A stretch of 64,000 nucleotides of DNA from Ancylobacter gelatini (lineage in GTDB: Bacteria; Pseudomonadota; Alphaproteobacteria; Rhizobiales; Xanthobacteraceae). The stretch spans positions 124,001 through 188,000 of the forward strand of contig NZ_JAKVIL010000009.1 in NCBI RefSeq assembly GCF_022601675.1. The letters are read 5' to 3'. How positions within the stretch are numbered: the first letter of the stretch is position 1; every line of letters begins with the position of its first letter. The position numbers were made by a program, and so were the translations under genes. The notes under the pieces are model-generated. The model was not told where the DNA came from. It saw only the letters and a list, made by a program, of their open reading frames with translations, and ran no database searches. Below, piece after piece: positions 1-11,608 of the stretch.

Positions 1-559
1 TCTTCACGGCATCCGGCAGCTTCAACAGGCGCAGCGTGTTGGCGACATGGCTGCGGCTCTTGCCGATGACACGGGCGACATCGTTCTGCGAATAGCCGAA
101 TTGGTCGGCCAGTGCCTGATAGCCGGTCGCCTCTTCCAGCGGATTGAGATCGGCGCGCTGCACGTTCTCGATGATCGCGATTTCGAGCGCGCCACGATCG
201 TCGACCTCGACAACCACGATCGGGACTTCATGAATGCCCGCGCGCTGCGAGGCGCGCCAGCGACGCTCGCCGGCGACGATCTCGAACGCCTCACGCTCGC
301 CAGGCACCTGCCGCACCACAATCGGCTGAATGACGCCGCGCTCACGGATCGAGGCGGCGAGGTCTTCCAGTTCTTCCTCGCCGAAGCTGCGGCGGGGATT
401 CTTCGGATTGGCGCGCAGGAAGGCGAGCGGAACCTTGCGCTGGCCGGTCACCGGGCGCGGACGCTCGGCACCGATCTCCGAAATCTCGCCCATGTCGCCG
501 ATCAGGGCAGCGAGGCCACGACCCAGACGCGAACGTCCGCCATCTTCCGCCATTGCCAT
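1..559 (-). CDS. parB: chromosome partitioning protein ParB, N-terminal part (runs off left edge)
   Basis: ParB binds parS sites, spreads as a CTP-dependent clamp and helps load condensin and segregate the origin. About 186 N-terminal codons are visible; the C-terminal dimerisation domain lies outside the window. An N-terminal LGRGL segment is followed near residue 97 by the CTP-binding GERRWRA box, then the ENVQRADLNPLEEA motif and the start of the helix-turn-helix (SQNDVARVIGKSRSHVANTL). The ATG at 559 is chosen because AGGAGG at 565-570 sits just upstream; a second ATG two codons later is possible. The gene starts 10 bp after the parA stop, so the two are co-transcribed. parS matches occur in this window. 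Confidence 0.97.
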   Translation of the reverse strand, partial: MAMAEDGGRSRLGRGLAALIGDMGEISEIGAERPRPVTGQRKVPLAFLRANPKNPRRSFGEEELEDLAASIRERGVIQPIVVRQVPGEREAFEIVAGERRWRASQRAGIHEVPIVVVEVDDRGALEIAIIENVQRADLNPLEEATGYQALADQFGYSQNDVARVIGKSRSHVANTLRLLKLPDAVK

Positions 560-569
560 CAATCCCTCC

Positions 570-1436
570 TCAGGCCGCTGCCGCGCGCAGATTGCGTTCG
601 CGCTGGATTATTTCGGATGCGAGACGAAGATAGGCCTGCGACCCGACGCATTTCAGATCGTAGAGCAGCACCGGCTTGCCATAGGACGGCGCCTCGGACA
701 CCCGCACATTCCGAGGAATGATGGTCTCGTAGACCTTCTCCCCCATGAACTGCCGCACGTCCTCCACCACCTGGTTGGAAAGATTGTTACGGGCATCAAA
801 CATCGTCAGGACAATGCCGTGAATGGTTAGGCCGGGATTGAGCGTCACCCGCACCTGCTCGACGGTACTGAGCAGCTGCGAAAGCCCCTCCAAGGCAAAG
901 AACTCGCATTGCAGAGGCACCAGAATGGCGTTCGCCGCCGCCATCGCATTCACCGTTATCAGGTTCAGCGAGGGCGGGCAGTCGATCAGCACATAGCTAT
1001 AGGCCGGTTCATCGTTTCGCTCCTGAATCGAATTCAGGGACCGGATCGCATCCCGCAAACGGAACGCGCGGTCGCGTGCGGTGGCGAGTTCAAGCTCAAG
1101 CCCGGAGAGATCCATGGTCGATGGCGCGATATGCAGCCGGGGCACCGCCGTGTGCAGCACCGCCTCGCGCAGGCTGACATCCTGGGTCAGCACGTCATAG
1201 GTGGAGACCCGACGACTGCGGCGATCAATGCCGAGGCCGGTCGACGCATTGCCTTGCGGATCGAGATCGACCACCAGCACCGTCTCGCCGATCGCGGCCA
1301 GCGCGGTGCCGAGATTGATCGCGGTCGTGGTCTTGCCGACGCCGCCCTTCTGGTTGGCGAGGGCGAGCACCCGCGGCTGACCAACCGGGCGCGGGCTCGC
1401 GAGCGCGTCGAGTGTCGTATCGCAGCTTTCCGTCAT
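570..1436 (-). CDS. parA: chromosome partitioning ATPase ParA (Soj)
   Basis: ParA is the deviant-Walker ATPase that moves ParB-parS complexes. The 288-residue product has the Walker A box KGGVGKT at residues 30-36, a VVDLDPQGNAS switch segment and YVLIDCPPSLN as Walker B, matching the MinD/ParA family. The ATG at 1436 gives a usual family length; an in-frame TTG at 1484, directly abutting the rsmG stop, would add 16 residues and cannot be excluded. It lies between rsmG and parB in the common alphaproteobacterial order rsmG-parA-parB. Confidence 0.96.
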   Translation of the reverse strand: MTESCDTTLDALASPRPVGQPRVLALANQKGGVGKTTTAINLGTALAAIGETVLVVDLDPQGNASTGLGIDRRSRRVSTYDVLTQDVSLREAVLHTAVPRLHIAPSTMDLSGLELELATARDRAFRLRDAIRSLNSIQERNDEPAYSYVLIDCPPSLNLITVNAMAAANAILVPLQCEFFALEGLSQLLSTVEQVRVTLNPGLTIHGIVLTMFDARNNLSNQVVEDVRQFMGEKVYETIIPRNVRVSEAPSYGKPVLLYDLKCVGSQAYLRLASEIIQRERNLRAAAA

Positions 1437-1484
1437 GGCTTCGACCTCGAAAGGCCCGGCGAAGGGCACAGGCACCGTCTTCAA

Positions 1485-2138
1485 TCACGTCGCGGATTTG
1501 AGCGGCTCGGCTCTGGTCACGATCAGGACCCGGCCACTCGGGTCAGTCAGGCTCTGCTTAACCGAGGCCTCGATTCTCCAAGATTTAGAGGCTTCGGTCA
1601 ATTCGTTATCAACATCTTGTCCCTTGAGGAACAGCCCTTTCGCTCCCTGTGCAAGGAAGGGATAGGCCAGCTCCAAAAGCCGCGGCAGCGGAGCAAGCGC
1701 GCGGGCGGAAACCACCTCCACCCCTTGCGCAATCTTCGGCGCAATCTGTTCAATCCGCGCCGGCAATACGGTCGCCGGCAGTTCGGCGATGCGAGCGGCC
1801 TCGCGCAGGAACGCCGCCTTCCGGCTGTCGCTTTCCACCAGCGTTATGTCCGCTTCGGTGAACTCCGCCAGCGCGGCGGCGACGGGTAGCCCCGGAAATC
1901 CACCGCCGGATCCCAGGTCGACCCAACGCGAGACATCGCCGGCCAGCGGCACGAGCTGGAGGGAATCCGCGACATGGCGGGTCCAGACATGCGCGAGACT
2001 GGAAGGCGCGACCAGATTGATGGTGCGCTGCCATTTTTCGAGCAGCGCCACGATCGCCACCAGCCGGTCCTCTGTTTCACGTGAAACAGGGGTCAGCTTG
2101 AGGGCGCGGGCGCGGTCGGTCGAATCAGGATCGTTCAT
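1485..2138 (-). CDS. rsmG: 16S rRNA (guanine527-N7)-methyltransferase RsmG (GidB)
   Basis: RsmG methylates G527 in the 530 loop of 16S rRNA using S-adenosylmethionine. The 217-residue product has the SAM-binding motif DLGSGGGFPG at residues 74-83 and an LVESDSRKAAFLREAAR segment typical of the family. The ATG at 2138 is preferred; a GTG at 2153 would add five residues, and neither start has a strong Shine-Dalgarno sequence. A perfect parS lies inside the gene, where its palindrome is translated as VSRET (residues 18-22). It is placed between mnmG and parA on the same strand. Confidence 0.96.
   Translation of the reverse strand: MNDPDSTDRARALKLTPVSRETEDRLVAIVALLEKWQRTINLVAPSSLAHVWTRHVADSLQLVPLAGDVSRWVDLGSGGGFPGLPVAAALAEFTEADITLVESDSRKAAFLREAARIAELPATVLPARIEQIAPKIAQGVEVVSARALAPLPRLLELAYPFLAQGAKGLFLKGQDVDNELTEASKSWRIEASVKQSLTDPSGRVLIVTRAEPLKSAT
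2073..2088. promoter_or_regulatory. parS centromere site 1 (perfect)
   Basis: The sequence TGTTTCACGTGAAACA is a perfect 16-bp palindrome identical to the bacterial parS consensus bound by ParB. It sits inside the rsmG reading frame, 0.6 kb upstream of parA. Confidence 0.95.
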
Positions 2139-2207
2139 GCCTTCTTGTACCACGCCTCGCGCGGACGCGCGCGCGGGGCGTGCCGCAGCACGATCTACCC
2201 GGTGCGG

Positions 2208-4058
2208 TCAGCGCGCGCGCCGTGCATGGGCGGCGAGCAGCGCCAGTGCCGCCGGGGTCATGCCGTCGATCCGGCTGGCCTGGCCAATGGTACGGGGCCG
2301 AATCGATTCCAGCTTGGCCTTGATCTCGTTGGAGATGCCAGCCAGCGCGCGATAGTCGACCTCCGGCAGCGGTGCCGATTCCTCGCGGCGGAAGCTGGCA
2401 ATGTCCGCCTCCTGCCGATGAAGATAGACGGCGTATTTGGCGTCGATCTCCACCTGCTCGCCGATCGCCGCCGGCTCGGCACCGGCCTCCGGCCAGATCC
2501 GGCAGATCGTCGCCCAGTCGACAAGGGGATAGGACAGCAAGTCGAAGGCGGTGCGGCGCTGGCCGTCGCGGTTCAACGTCAGGCCGTGGCGCTCGCCCTC
2601 CGCCGGGGTGAGCGAGACCGAGCGGCTCCACTCCCGCACGCGCGCCAATGCCTCCTGCTTGGCCGCGAAGACGCGCGCCCGCTGCGAACCCACACATCCG
2701 ATATCGATGCCAGCCTGCGTGAGCCGCTGGTCGGCATTGTCCGCGCGCAGCGAGAGGCGATATTCGGCACGGGAGGTGAACATGCGGTAGGGCTCGCTCA
2801 CCCCGCGCGTCACCAGATCGTCGATCATCACCCCGATATAGGCCTGCGAGCGATCGAAGGTCACACCCTCCCGACCGCCGGCGCGGCGGGCGGCGTTGAG
2901 CCCGGCCACCAGGCCCTGCGCGGCGGCCTCCTCGTAACCGGTGGTGCCGTTGATCTGCCCGGCGAGAAACAGTCCGCGCGCGGCACGGGTCTCCAGCGTC
3001 GGCTCAAGCTCGCGGGGATCGACGTGGTCATACTCGATGGCATAGCCCGGCCGCAGCATCACGGTTTTCTCCAGCCCGGGGATGGAGGCGATGATCGCCG
3101 CCTGCACATCCTCCGGCAGGGAGGTGGAGATGCCATTCGGATACACCGTCGGGTCGTCCAGCCCCTCCGGTTCCAGGAAGATCTGGTGCCCTTCGCGCTC
3201 GCCAAAGCGGACAATCTTGTCCTCAATCGACGGGCAATAGCGCGGACCCACGCTTTGGATGTTCCCGGAATACATCGCGGAGCGCGCAATATTGGCGCGG
3301 ATCACGGCGTGGGTTTCCGGCGTGGTGCGGGTGATGGCGCAAGCGACCTGCGGATTGGTGATCGCGCTCGTCAGCATCGAGAAGGGTTCCGGCGTCTCGT
3401 CGCCCTCCTGCTTCTCAAGGCTGGCCCAGTCGATGGTGCGTCCGTCAAGCCGCGGGGGCGTGCCCGTCTTCAAGCGGCCGAGCCGCAGGCCCAGCCGAGC
3501 CAGCGCGCTTGAGAGCCCGAGCGCCGGCTGCTCGCCCATCCGCCCCGCCGGCATCTGCCGGTCGCCAATATGGATGAGCCCGTTGAGGAAGGTGCCGGTG
3601 GTGATGACCACGGCGCCACATGTCACCTGCCGGCCATCCTTGAGCACGAGGCCGCAGACCTGGCCGTTCACGACCCGCAGATCGCCGGCTTCGCCCTCGA
3701 CGACGAAAAGGTTCGGCTGCGAATCGATCGCCGCGCGCATCGCCGCGCCATAAAGCTTGCGGTCGGCCTGCGCGCGCGGGCCACGCACGGCCGGTCCCTT
3801 GCGCCGGTTGAGCACGCGGAACTGGATGCCGCCCTGATCGGCGACGCGCCCCATCAACCCGTCCAGCGCATCGACCTCGCGCACCAGATGGCCCTTGCCG
3901 AGGCCACCGATCGCCGGGTTGCAGGACATGGTGCCGATGGTGGCGTGGGAATGGGTCACCAGAGCCGTGCGCGCGCCCAGACGGGCGGCAGCCGCCGCCG
4001 CCTCGGTGCCGGCATGTCCGCCACCCACCACCACGACATCGAAACTGAGTTCGGACAT
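2208..4058 (-). CDS. mnmG: tRNA uridine-5-carboxymethylaminomethyl modification enzyme, FAD subunit MnmG (GidA)
   Basis: MnmG works with MnmE to install the (carboxymethyl)aminomethyl group on wobble uridine 34 of several tRNAs, using FAD, NADH and methylene-tetrahydrofolate. The 616-residue product has the FAD dinucleotide-binding motif [12 protein letters not shown] near residues 10-21, followed by the [24 protein letters not shown] signature and a basic C-terminal region ending in AAHARRAR. The ATG at 4058 fits the family N-terminus; an upstream in-frame start at 4130 would add a non-conserved tail overlapping a parS site. mnmE lies upstream on the same strand across a 145-bp gap holding two parS-like sites. 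Confidence 0.97.
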   Translation of the reverse strand: MSELSFDVVVVGGGHAGTEAAAAAARLGARTALVTHSHATIGTMSCNPAIGGLGKGHLVREVDALDGLMGRVADQGGIQFRVLNRRKGPAVRGPRAQADRKLYGAAMRAAIDSQPNLFVVEGEAGDLRVVNGQVCGLVLKDGRQVTCGAVVITTGTFLNGLIHIGDRQMPAGRMGEQPALGLSSALARLGLRLGRLKTGTPPRLDGRTIDWASLEKQEGDETPEPFSMLTSAITNPQVACAITRTTPETHAVIRANIARSAMYSGNIQSVGPRYCPSIEDKIVRFGEREGHQIFLEPEGLDDPTVYPNGISTSLPEDVQAAIIASIPGLEKTVMLRPGYAIEYDHVDPRELEPTLETRAARGLFLAGQINGTTGYEEAAAQGLVAGLNAARRAGGREGVTFDRSQAYIGVMIDDLVTRGVSEPYRMFTSRAEYRLSLRADNADQRLTQAGIDIGCVGSQRARVFAAKQEALARVREWSRSVSLTPAEGERHGLTLNRDGQRRTAFDLLSYPLVDWATICRIWPEAGAEPAAIGEQVEIDAKYAVYLHRQEADIASFRREESAPLPEVDYRALAGISNEIKAKLESIRPRTIGQASRIDGMTPAALALLAAHARRAR

Positions 4059-4122
4059 GATTTCTCTCACAGGGATCGAGCCCGTTTGAAACGCGCTTCG
4101 CCGCGCCACGTCAAGCGCGGGG

Positions 4123-4138
4123 TGATTCACGTGAAACA
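4123..4138. promoter_or_regulatory. parS-like site 2 (one mismatch)
   Basis: TGATTCACGTGAAACA differs from consensus parS only at the third base. It lies in the mnmG-mnmE gap, 65 bp upstream of the mnmG start and 44 bp from parS site 3. Confidence 0.82.
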
Positions 4139-4181
4139 GTTACGGCGCCGATTCGCTGCAGGGCGGGCGTCGCGGCATCCC

Positions 4182-4197
4182 TGTTTCACGTGAAACG
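4182..4197. promoter_or_regulatory. parS-like site 3 (one mismatch)
   Basis: TGTTTCACGTGAAACG differs from the consensus only in the last base; the 14-bp core GTTTCACGTGAAAC is perfect. It lies 7 bp beyond the mnmE stop codon. Confidence 0.88.
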
Positions 4198-4203
4198 GCG
4201 CCG

Positions 4204-5577
4204 TCATTTCCCGATGCAGAACTCGCGGAAGACGACATCCAGCAGATCCTCCACCCCGATGCGCCCGGCGATGGAGGATAGCGCACGGCCAGCAAGGCGC
4301 AGCTCTTCGGCGAGAAGCTCCTCGCTGATTTCATCCCAGGCCGCGAGTGCGGCACGAAGATGCCCGTTGGCGAGCGCCACGGCCTCGCGCTGGCGGGCCC
4401 GGATCAAAGCGGGGTGCTCGCCGCCCCGCGCCCGCGCAGCAACGAATTGCTCGAGCGCGGCCGTCAGTTCATCCAGCCCGGCGCCATTGGCCGCCGACAC
4501 AAGGAAATGCCGGCTCGCGCGAGGAAGGCCGAGCGCGGGGAGGGCAGCGGTTGGAACCGCGGCCAAATCCGCCTTGTTCGCCAGCAGCCAGAATTCCGCA
4601 TCCGAATCGACCGCGATCTCCGGCGCCTCCGGCCCGCTGAAATCGTGAACCCACAACACGAGGTCCGCTTCACCGATGCGCCGTTGCGCCCGGCGTATGC
4701 CCTCGGCCTCGACCTTGCCCTCGGCTTCCCGCAGGCCGGCGGTGTCGATCAGCGTCGCCTTGTAGCCGCCGAGATCAAGGGCGACTTCCAGCACATCGCG
4801 CGTTGTGCCGGGCTCGTCGGAGACGATGGCGACCTCGCGCAAGGCGAGCGCGTTCATCAGCGACGACTTGCCGGCATTGGGCCGGCCGGCAATGGCGATG
4901 GTCGCGCCCTCGCGCACCATGGCCCCGCGCCGGTCGGCCAGCGCGGCTTCCAGCTCGGCGAGCAGCATCTCCACTTCCGGCCGGGCAAGGGCGCGGGCCT
5001 CCGCCGGCACATCGTCCTCGTCGGAAAAATCGATCCCCGCCTCGACCAGCGCCATGGCCCGGATCAGCCGCCCCCTCCAGATGTCGACCTGCCGGCCGAG
5101 ATGGCCGAAAGCGTGGGCAAGGGCCTGCCGGCGCTGGCCCTCGGTCTCGGCGGCGATCAGGTCAGCGAGGCCCTCCGCCTCGGTCAGGTCCATCTTGCCG
5201 TTGAGCCAGGCGCGGCGGCTGAAGTCGCCCCGCTCGGCGGCCACGATACCCGGCACCGAAAACAGCGCATCGAGCACAGCGGCCACCACCGCGCGGCCGC
5301 CATGGACCTGGAACTCCGCCATGTCCTCGCCGGTCGCGCTGGCCGGGCCGGGAAACCACAGCACGAGGCCCTCGTCGAGACGCTCGCCGCTGAGGGGATG
5401 ACGCAGCCGCGCGAGCAGTGCGCGGCGCGGTTCCGGCAGGCGGCCGGCAAGCGCCCGCACGGCCTCGCCAGCGCGGGGACCGGAAACGCGGATCACCGCG
5501 ATCGCCGCCGCCATGGTGCCGCTTGAGACGGCCGCGATCGTATCGTTCGCGATTATGCTTTTCTCCTGTCCGTCCAA
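4204..5577 (-). CDS. mnmE: tRNA modification GTPase MnmE (TrmE)
   Basis: MnmE is the GTPase partner of MnmG in wobble-uridine modification. Visible are the N-terminal folate-binding domain (DTIAAVSSG then [10 protein letters not shown]), a G domain with GRPNAGKSS near residue 231, DEPGTTRD and NKAD, and the C-terminal CIGK motif carrying the conserved cysteine. The start is uncertain. A TTG at 5577, with AGGG about 10 nt upstream, gives 457 residues, about ten more than relatives need before DTI. A strong AGGAG stands instead six bases before an in-frame ATA codon (codon 8). The gene is clearly intact; only the first residues are in doubt. Confidence 0.95.
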   Translation of the reverse strand: MDGQEKSIIANDTIAAVSSGTMAAAIAVIRVSGPRAGEAVRALAGRLPEPRRALLARLRHPLSGERLDEGLVLWFPGPASATGEDMAEFQVHGGRAVVAAVLDALFSVPGIVAAERGDFSRRAWLNGKMDLTEAEGLADLIAAETEGQRRQALAHAFGHLGRQVDIWRGRLIRAMALVEAGIDFSDEDDVPAEARALARPEVEMLLAELEAALADRRGAMVREGATIAIAGRPNAGKSSLMNALALREVAIVSDEPGTTRDVLEVALDLGGYKATLIDTAGLREAEGKVEAEGIRRAQRRIGEADLVLWVHDFSGPEAPEIAVDSDAEFWLLANKADLAAVPTAALPALGLPRASRHFLVSAANGAGLDELTAALEQFVAARARGGEHPALIRARQREAVALANGHLRAALAAWDEISEELLAEELRLAGRALSSIAGRIGVEDLLDVVFREFCIGK

Positions 5578-5625
5578 ACGCTACGCCCTACATGGAAAAG
5601 AGTTCGAGAATATCGGAGACGCATC

Positions 5626-7647
<2,022 letters not shown>

Positions 7648-7908
7648 GGCCAAAAGCCATAGCGATGGCCGTCATGGGGATAGCTTGTGGACAGGCCTGT
7701 GGATAATTCCGACAGCGCGGGGGTGTTAGCCTCTGGAATCCACGGAAATGACCGCTGGCGGCGTTTGATTCATTTGCAACCAATGGATCGGCCGACCTAT
7801 CGAACGCCCGCCTGTGGGCAAATGTGGACGATATATTTCCGGAGCCGAAACGATACCTGAAGTTACTGAATGGTCAGACTTCGCCTTAAGATTGCGGTCC
7901 GTTTCGAC

Positions 7909-8271
7909 TTACTTCTGTCGGCTGAAACGCTGGTTGGCGAACATCAACGGTGCCACCAGCATCAACGCGCCGGCGAGGTCGATCTGGAAGATGTAGAGGC
8001 TGCCCAGTTCCTCGCGCACCGCCGGACCGATGACCGGATCGGCGAAATCGGCGATCAGGGTGGACACGAACAGCGCCGCCGGCACCCAGATCGCCAGCGG
8101 CAGCCACCAGCGGCGATAGGTCATCACCCAGCTCATCATGGCGATGCCGATCATGATCAGCCACATCGAGACGGCCGGCGGCTCGCGCTCGGCCATCCCG
8201 GTCGCGCCCGCCGGAAGCGTCAGCGCGAATAGGGCAGCAGCGACGAGACCACCATTGAAATAGCGCTTCAT
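7909..8271 (-). CDS. small membrane protein of unknown function
   Basis: The 120-residue product is not recognised. It starts with a basic, hydrophobic signal-like segment (residues 1-24, ending PAGATGMA), followed by three further hydrophobic stretches near 36-50, 55-75 and 97-112, so it is probably an inner-membrane protein. The short loop DFADPVIGPAVREE separates the last two. It lies 28 bp downstream of rho on the same strand and may be read from rho transcripts. The end converges on the YyaL gene across the DnaA-box cluster. Confidence 0.75.
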   Translation of the reverse strand: MKRYFNGGLVAAALFALTLPAGATGMAEREPPAVSMWLIMIGIAMMSWVMTYRRWWLPLAIWVPAALFVSTLIADFADPVIGPAVREELGSLYIFQIDLAGALMLVAPLMFANQRFSRQK

Positions 8272-8299
8272 CCCGCCGCCCTCCCGCCGGCACCTTTTG

Positions 8300-9565
8300 T
8301 CAGGTGTTCATGGAATCGAAGAAGTCACCATTGGTCTTGGTCTGGCGCAATTTGTCGAGGAGGAACTCGATCGCGTCAACCGTGCCCATCGGGTTGAGGA
8401 TGCGCCGCAGCACATACATCTTCTTGAGCACGTCTGCCGGCACCAGGAGCTCTTCCTTGCGGGTGCCCGAACGGGTGATGTCGATCGCCGGGAACACGCG
8501 TTTGTCGGAGACCTTACGATCGAGGATGACCTCGGAGTTACCCGTGCCCTTGAACTCCTCGAAGATCACTTCGTCCATGCGCGAGCCGGTATCGACCAGC
8601 GCGGTGGCGATGATGGTCAGCGAGCCGCCTTCCTCGATGTTACGCGCCGCGCCGAAGAAGCGCTTGGGGCGCTGCAGGGCGTTGGCATCGACACCGCCGG
8701 TCAGCACCTTGCCCGAGGACGGCACCACCGTGTTGTAGGCACGACCAAGACGAGTGATCGAATCCAGCAGAATGACCACGTCGCGCTTGTGCTCGACCAG
8801 GCGCTTCGCCTTCTCGATCACCATTTCCGCGACCTGCACATGGCGCTGGGCCGGCTCGTCGAAGGTGGAGGACACCACCTCGCCCTTCACCGAGCGCTGC
8901 ATGTCGGTGACTTCCTCGGGGCGCTCGTCGATGAGCAGCACGATGAGGTAGCATTCGGGATGATTGGTGGTGATGGACTGCGCGATGTTCTGCAGCAGCA
9001 CGGTCTTGCCGGTGCGCGGCGGGGCGACGATCAGCGCGCGCTGCCCCTTGCCGATCGGGGAGACCACATCGATGATCCGCGCCGAGAAATCCTTGCGGGT
9101 CGGGTCCTCGATCTCGAGCTTGAAGCGCTCATCCGGGTAGAGCGGCGTCAGATTGTCGAAATTGATCTTGTGCCGGATCTTCTCGGGGTCTTCAAAATTG
9201 ATCGTGTTGACCTTGAGCAGCGCGAAGTAGCGCTCACCCTCCTTCGGAGAGCGGATCTGGCCCTCGACCGTGTCACCGGTCCGCAGGCCGAAACGGCGGA
9301 TCTGGCTGGGCGACACATAGATGTCGTCCGGGCCGGGCAGATAATTGGCATCCGGCGAGCGCAGGAAGGCAAAACCGTCGGAGAGGATCTCGACGACGCC
9401 TTCGCCGATGATATCGGTCTCGCGGGAAGCAAGCTGCTTGAGAATGGCGAACATCAGCTCCTGCTTGCGCAGCGTGCTGGCGTTCTCGACCTCGAGTTCC
9501 TCGGCGAACACGAGAAGTTCGGCCGGGGTTTTGGACTTGAGGTCCTGGAGCTTCATTTCCCCCAT
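8300..9565 (-). CDS. rho: transcription termination factor Rho
   Basis: Rho is the hexameric RNA helicase that ends transcription at Rho-dependent sites. The 421-residue protein has the N-terminal Rho domain ([20 protein letters not shown]), the RNA-binding cold-shock-like fold ([19 protein letters not shown]), Walker [13 protein letters not shown], Walker [17 protein letters not shown] and the Q- and R-loop regions up to the C-terminus. The length is typical for Alphaproteobacteria. The ATG at 9565 (MGEMKLQDL) has a GAGG upstream; a start three codons later is also possible. Upstream in-frame sequence is not conserved Rho. A roughly 190-nt leader separates it from a candidate promoter. Confidence 0.98.
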   Translation of the reverse strand: MGEMKLQDLKSKTPAELLVFAEELEVENASTLRKQELMFAILKQLASRETDIIGEGVVEILSDGFAFLRSPDANYLPGPDDIYVSPSQIRRFGLRTGDTVEGQIRSPKEGERYFALLKVNTINFEDPEKIRHKINFDNLTPLYPDERFKLEIEDPTRKDFSARIIDVVSPIGKGQRALIVAPPRTGKTVLLQNIAQSITTNHPECYLIVLLIDERPEEVTDMQRSVKGEVVSSTFDEPAQRHVQVAEMVIEKAKRLVEHKRDVVILLDSITRLGRAYNTVVPSSGKVLTGGVDANALQRPKRFFGAARNIEEGGSLTIIATALVDTGSRMDEVIFEEFKGTGNSEVILDRKVSDKRVFPAIDITRSGTRKEELLVPADVLKKMYVLRRILNPMGTVDAIEFLLDKLRQTKTNGDFFDSMNT

Positions 9566-9756
9566 GGGAAAAGGCCTCGGAAGTTGGATTACCCCGGTCA
9601 AGCAAACACTCAAACCAGGCAATAAGGATCAAGGGAAGCGCTGGTCTGTGGACCTGGCGGGACAGTTTTCTGCCGCCTTGTCCGACGCTCCGGCCGGCAA
9701 ACGGGGAGGATGCCGACACGAAAAGGGCGTCAGCCAGCTTCGTGGAAGAGAGCGCA

Positions 9757-9785
9757 CCATAGGCAAGCGCGTGATTCCACGCAAG
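9757..9785 (-). promoter_or_regulatory. candidate sigma-70-type promoter of rho
   Basis: On the minus strand TTGCGT is followed after exactly 17 bp by TATGGT, reading toward rho. It is the best -35/-10 pair found in the 246-bp gap between hemJ and rho, and implies a long untranslated leader. Nothing else is recognised in this gap. Confidence 0.4.
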
Positions 9786-9811
9786 CCTGCAAGCGACGGA
9801 TTGGACGATCA

Positions 9812-10237
9812 TTAAAAAGGTTTAACGATCACCAGGATCACGATCGCGATCATCAGCAGGGTCGGCACCTCGTTGGCGATGCGATAGAACCGCGCCGGAC
9901 GGATGTTCCGGTCGGCCGCGAAGTCCTTGACCCAGCGCGATAAAGCGCCGTGAAAACCGCTCATCGCCAGCACCAGCGCGATTTTGGCGTGAAACCAGGG
10001 AGCGGTGTACCAGCCGGCCTCCCACGCCATCCAGAGCCCGGCGACCCAGGTGACCACCATCGCGGGATTGATGATCGCCTTCAGAAGGCGGCGTTCCATC
10101 ACCTTGAAGGTTTCGGACTGCACCGACCCCGGCTCGGCGCTGCAATGATAGACCATGAGCCGCGGCAGATAGAGCATCCCGGCCATCCAGGAGATGACCG
10201 CGATGACATGCAGCGCCTTGATCCAGTCATAGAGCAT
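9812..10237 (-). CDS. hemJ: protoporphyrinogen IX oxidase HemJ
   Basis: HemJ is the membrane heme-b enzyme that oxidises protoporphyrinogen IX to protoporphyrin IX in organisms lacking HemG and HemY. The 141-residue product has four transmembrane segments, an invariant N-terminal histidine in WIKALHVIAVISWMAGMLYLPR, and the later family motifs NPAMVVTWVAGLWM and WFHAKIALVLAMSGFHG. The length matches the family. It follows hemE by 17 bp on the same strand, so two steps of heme synthesis are co-transcribed. Confidence 0.93.
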   Translation of the reverse strand: MLYDWIKALHVIAVISWMAGMLYLPRLMVYHCSAEPGSVQSETFKVMERRLLKAIINPAMVVTWVAGLWMAWEAGWYTAPWFHAKIALVLAMSGFHGALSRWVKDFAADRNIRPARFYRIANEVPTLLMIAIVILVIVKPF

Positions 10238-10254
10238 CGCTTAAACCTACCCGC

Positions 10255-11307
10255 TCAGCCCCGTACCCGCTTCAGCATCTGCTCGACATGGGCGATCGGG
10301 GTTTCCGGCCGGATGCCGTGGCCGAGATTGAAGATGTGCGCGGCGCCGCGGAACTCCTCCATCAGCGCGTCGATCTCCCCGTCCAGCGCCTGCCCGCCAG
10401 CGATCAGCGCCAGCGGATCGAGATTGCCCTGAAGCGCGACCTTGCCGCCCACGGCGAGCCGTGTGGCCTTGCGGTCGGCGCTCCAGTCCAGCCCGACGCC
10501 ATTGACGCCGGTCGCCGCCACCAGCTCGGTGATGCCGGGCAAGGTCGCGCCCTTCGGAAAGGCGATGATACGGGCGCCCGGGACCTGCGCCCGCACCTTC
10601 TCCACGATGCGCCGCACCGGCTCGATGCTCCAGCGCCGGAACGAAACCGGATCCAGCACGCCCGACCAGCTGTCGAAAATCTGCACCGCGTCGGCACCGG
10701 CGCGAAGCTGGCCGATGAGATATCCCGCCGAGGTCTCGACCAGACGGTCGATCAGCGCGGTGAAGAATGCCGGATCGCGGAAGGCGGCGAGCCGTGCCGG
10801 AGCCTGATCGGGGGTGCCACGTCCGGCGATCATGTAGGTGGCGACCGTCCACGGCGCGCCGCAGAAGCCGAGCAACGCGGTTTCCTTCGGCAGCGCCGCG
10901 CGGATGCCGGACACCGCCTCCAGAACGCGGTCGATCTTCAAGGGATCCAGATCGGTCCTCAGCGCATTAAGCCCGGCAAGGTCGGTGATTGGCCCAAGCC
11001 GCGGTCCTTCCCCGGTCTCGAAGGCCAGAGAGCAGCCCAGCGCATGAGGAACCACCAGGATGTCGGAGAACAGGATCGCCGCATCGAATCCAAAGCGACG
11101 GATCGGCTGGAGCGTGACCTCGATCGCATATTCAGGCGTGTAGCACAGGGTGAGGAAGTCGCCGGCCTTGGCCCTCAGCTCGCGATATTCCGGCAGGTAG
11201 CGCCCGGCCTGGCGCATCATCCAGATCGGCGTGCGCGAAGGGACGTGACCATCGAGGGCCGAGAGCACCCCGTTCGGGTGCGAACGCTCATCCACCGGCT
11301 CTTTCAT
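10255..11307 (-). CDS. hemE: uroporphyrinogen decarboxylase HemE
   Basis: HemE removes four acetate carboxyl groups from uroporphyrinogen III to give coproporphyrinogen III. The 350-residue protein carries the N-terminal signature [20 protein letters not shown] with the substrate-binding arginines, [13 protein letters not shown] with the catalytic Asp, [13 protein letters not shown], and the C-terminal FNLGHGI with its conserved His. The ATG at 11307 opens onto the putative origin region. hemE beside the origin is a conserved feature of Alphaproteobacteria such as Caulobacter. Confidence 0.98.
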   Translation of the reverse strand: MKEPVDERSHPNGVLSALDGHVPSRTPIWMMRQAGRYLPEYRELRAKAGDFLTLCYTPEYAIEVTLQPIRRFGFDAAILFSDILVVPHALGCSLAFETGEGPRLGPITDLAGLNALRTDLDPLKIDRVLEAVSGIRAALPKETALLGFCGAPWTVATYMIAGRGTPDQAPARLAAFRDPAFFTALIDRLVETSAGYLIGQLRAGADAVQIFDSWSGVLDPVSFRRWSIEPVRRIVEKVRAQVPGARIIAFPKGATLPGITELVAATGVNGVGLDWSADRKATRLAVGGKVALQGNLDPLALIAGGQALDGEIDALMEEFRGAAHIFNLGHGIRPETPIAHVEQMLKRVRG

Positions 11308-11608
11308 ACTTAATTAATCTCTTCTGAAGGAGAGTCGTAGTTGTTTAGATAGGGGCATTAGCCCTGTTACGCGCGGCCCACAACCGGCCCCCAGCCATCA
11401 AGGCGGGGCGCGCGGCCCGTTGGCGCGTGAAATCCTTGTCTATCAAGACGCTGGCTGGCAGCATCGGGTTATCCTCGTAGTTCGCAAAGCCCGCCCCCCA
11501 GATTTGCACAGCCCGTGGCCTGTGGAGGGAATTCAGGGTTCTCCCCAGCCCGGGCTTGCTAAGCGCGCCGAGCCATGGCTTTTACCTGTTCCATGCACAG
11601 GCCTGTGG
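11308..11608. other. putative chromosome replication origin (oriC), hemE-PPSR gap
   Basis: This gene-free gap lies between divergent hemE and the PPSR gene (homologue of RP001), the location of the experimentally studied origin in Caulobacter crescentus and the predicted one in Rickettsia. Genes to the left are mainly on the minus strand and to the right mainly on the plus strand, as expected at an origin. DnaA-box-like 9-mers with two mismatches include TTATCCTCG at 11469 and TGTGGATGG at 11604, the latter overlapping the PPSR start. A TTAATTAA tract at 11310-11317 is the most A+T-rich spot. Both flanking promoters must also lie here. No perfect DnaA box was found. Confidence 0.55.
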
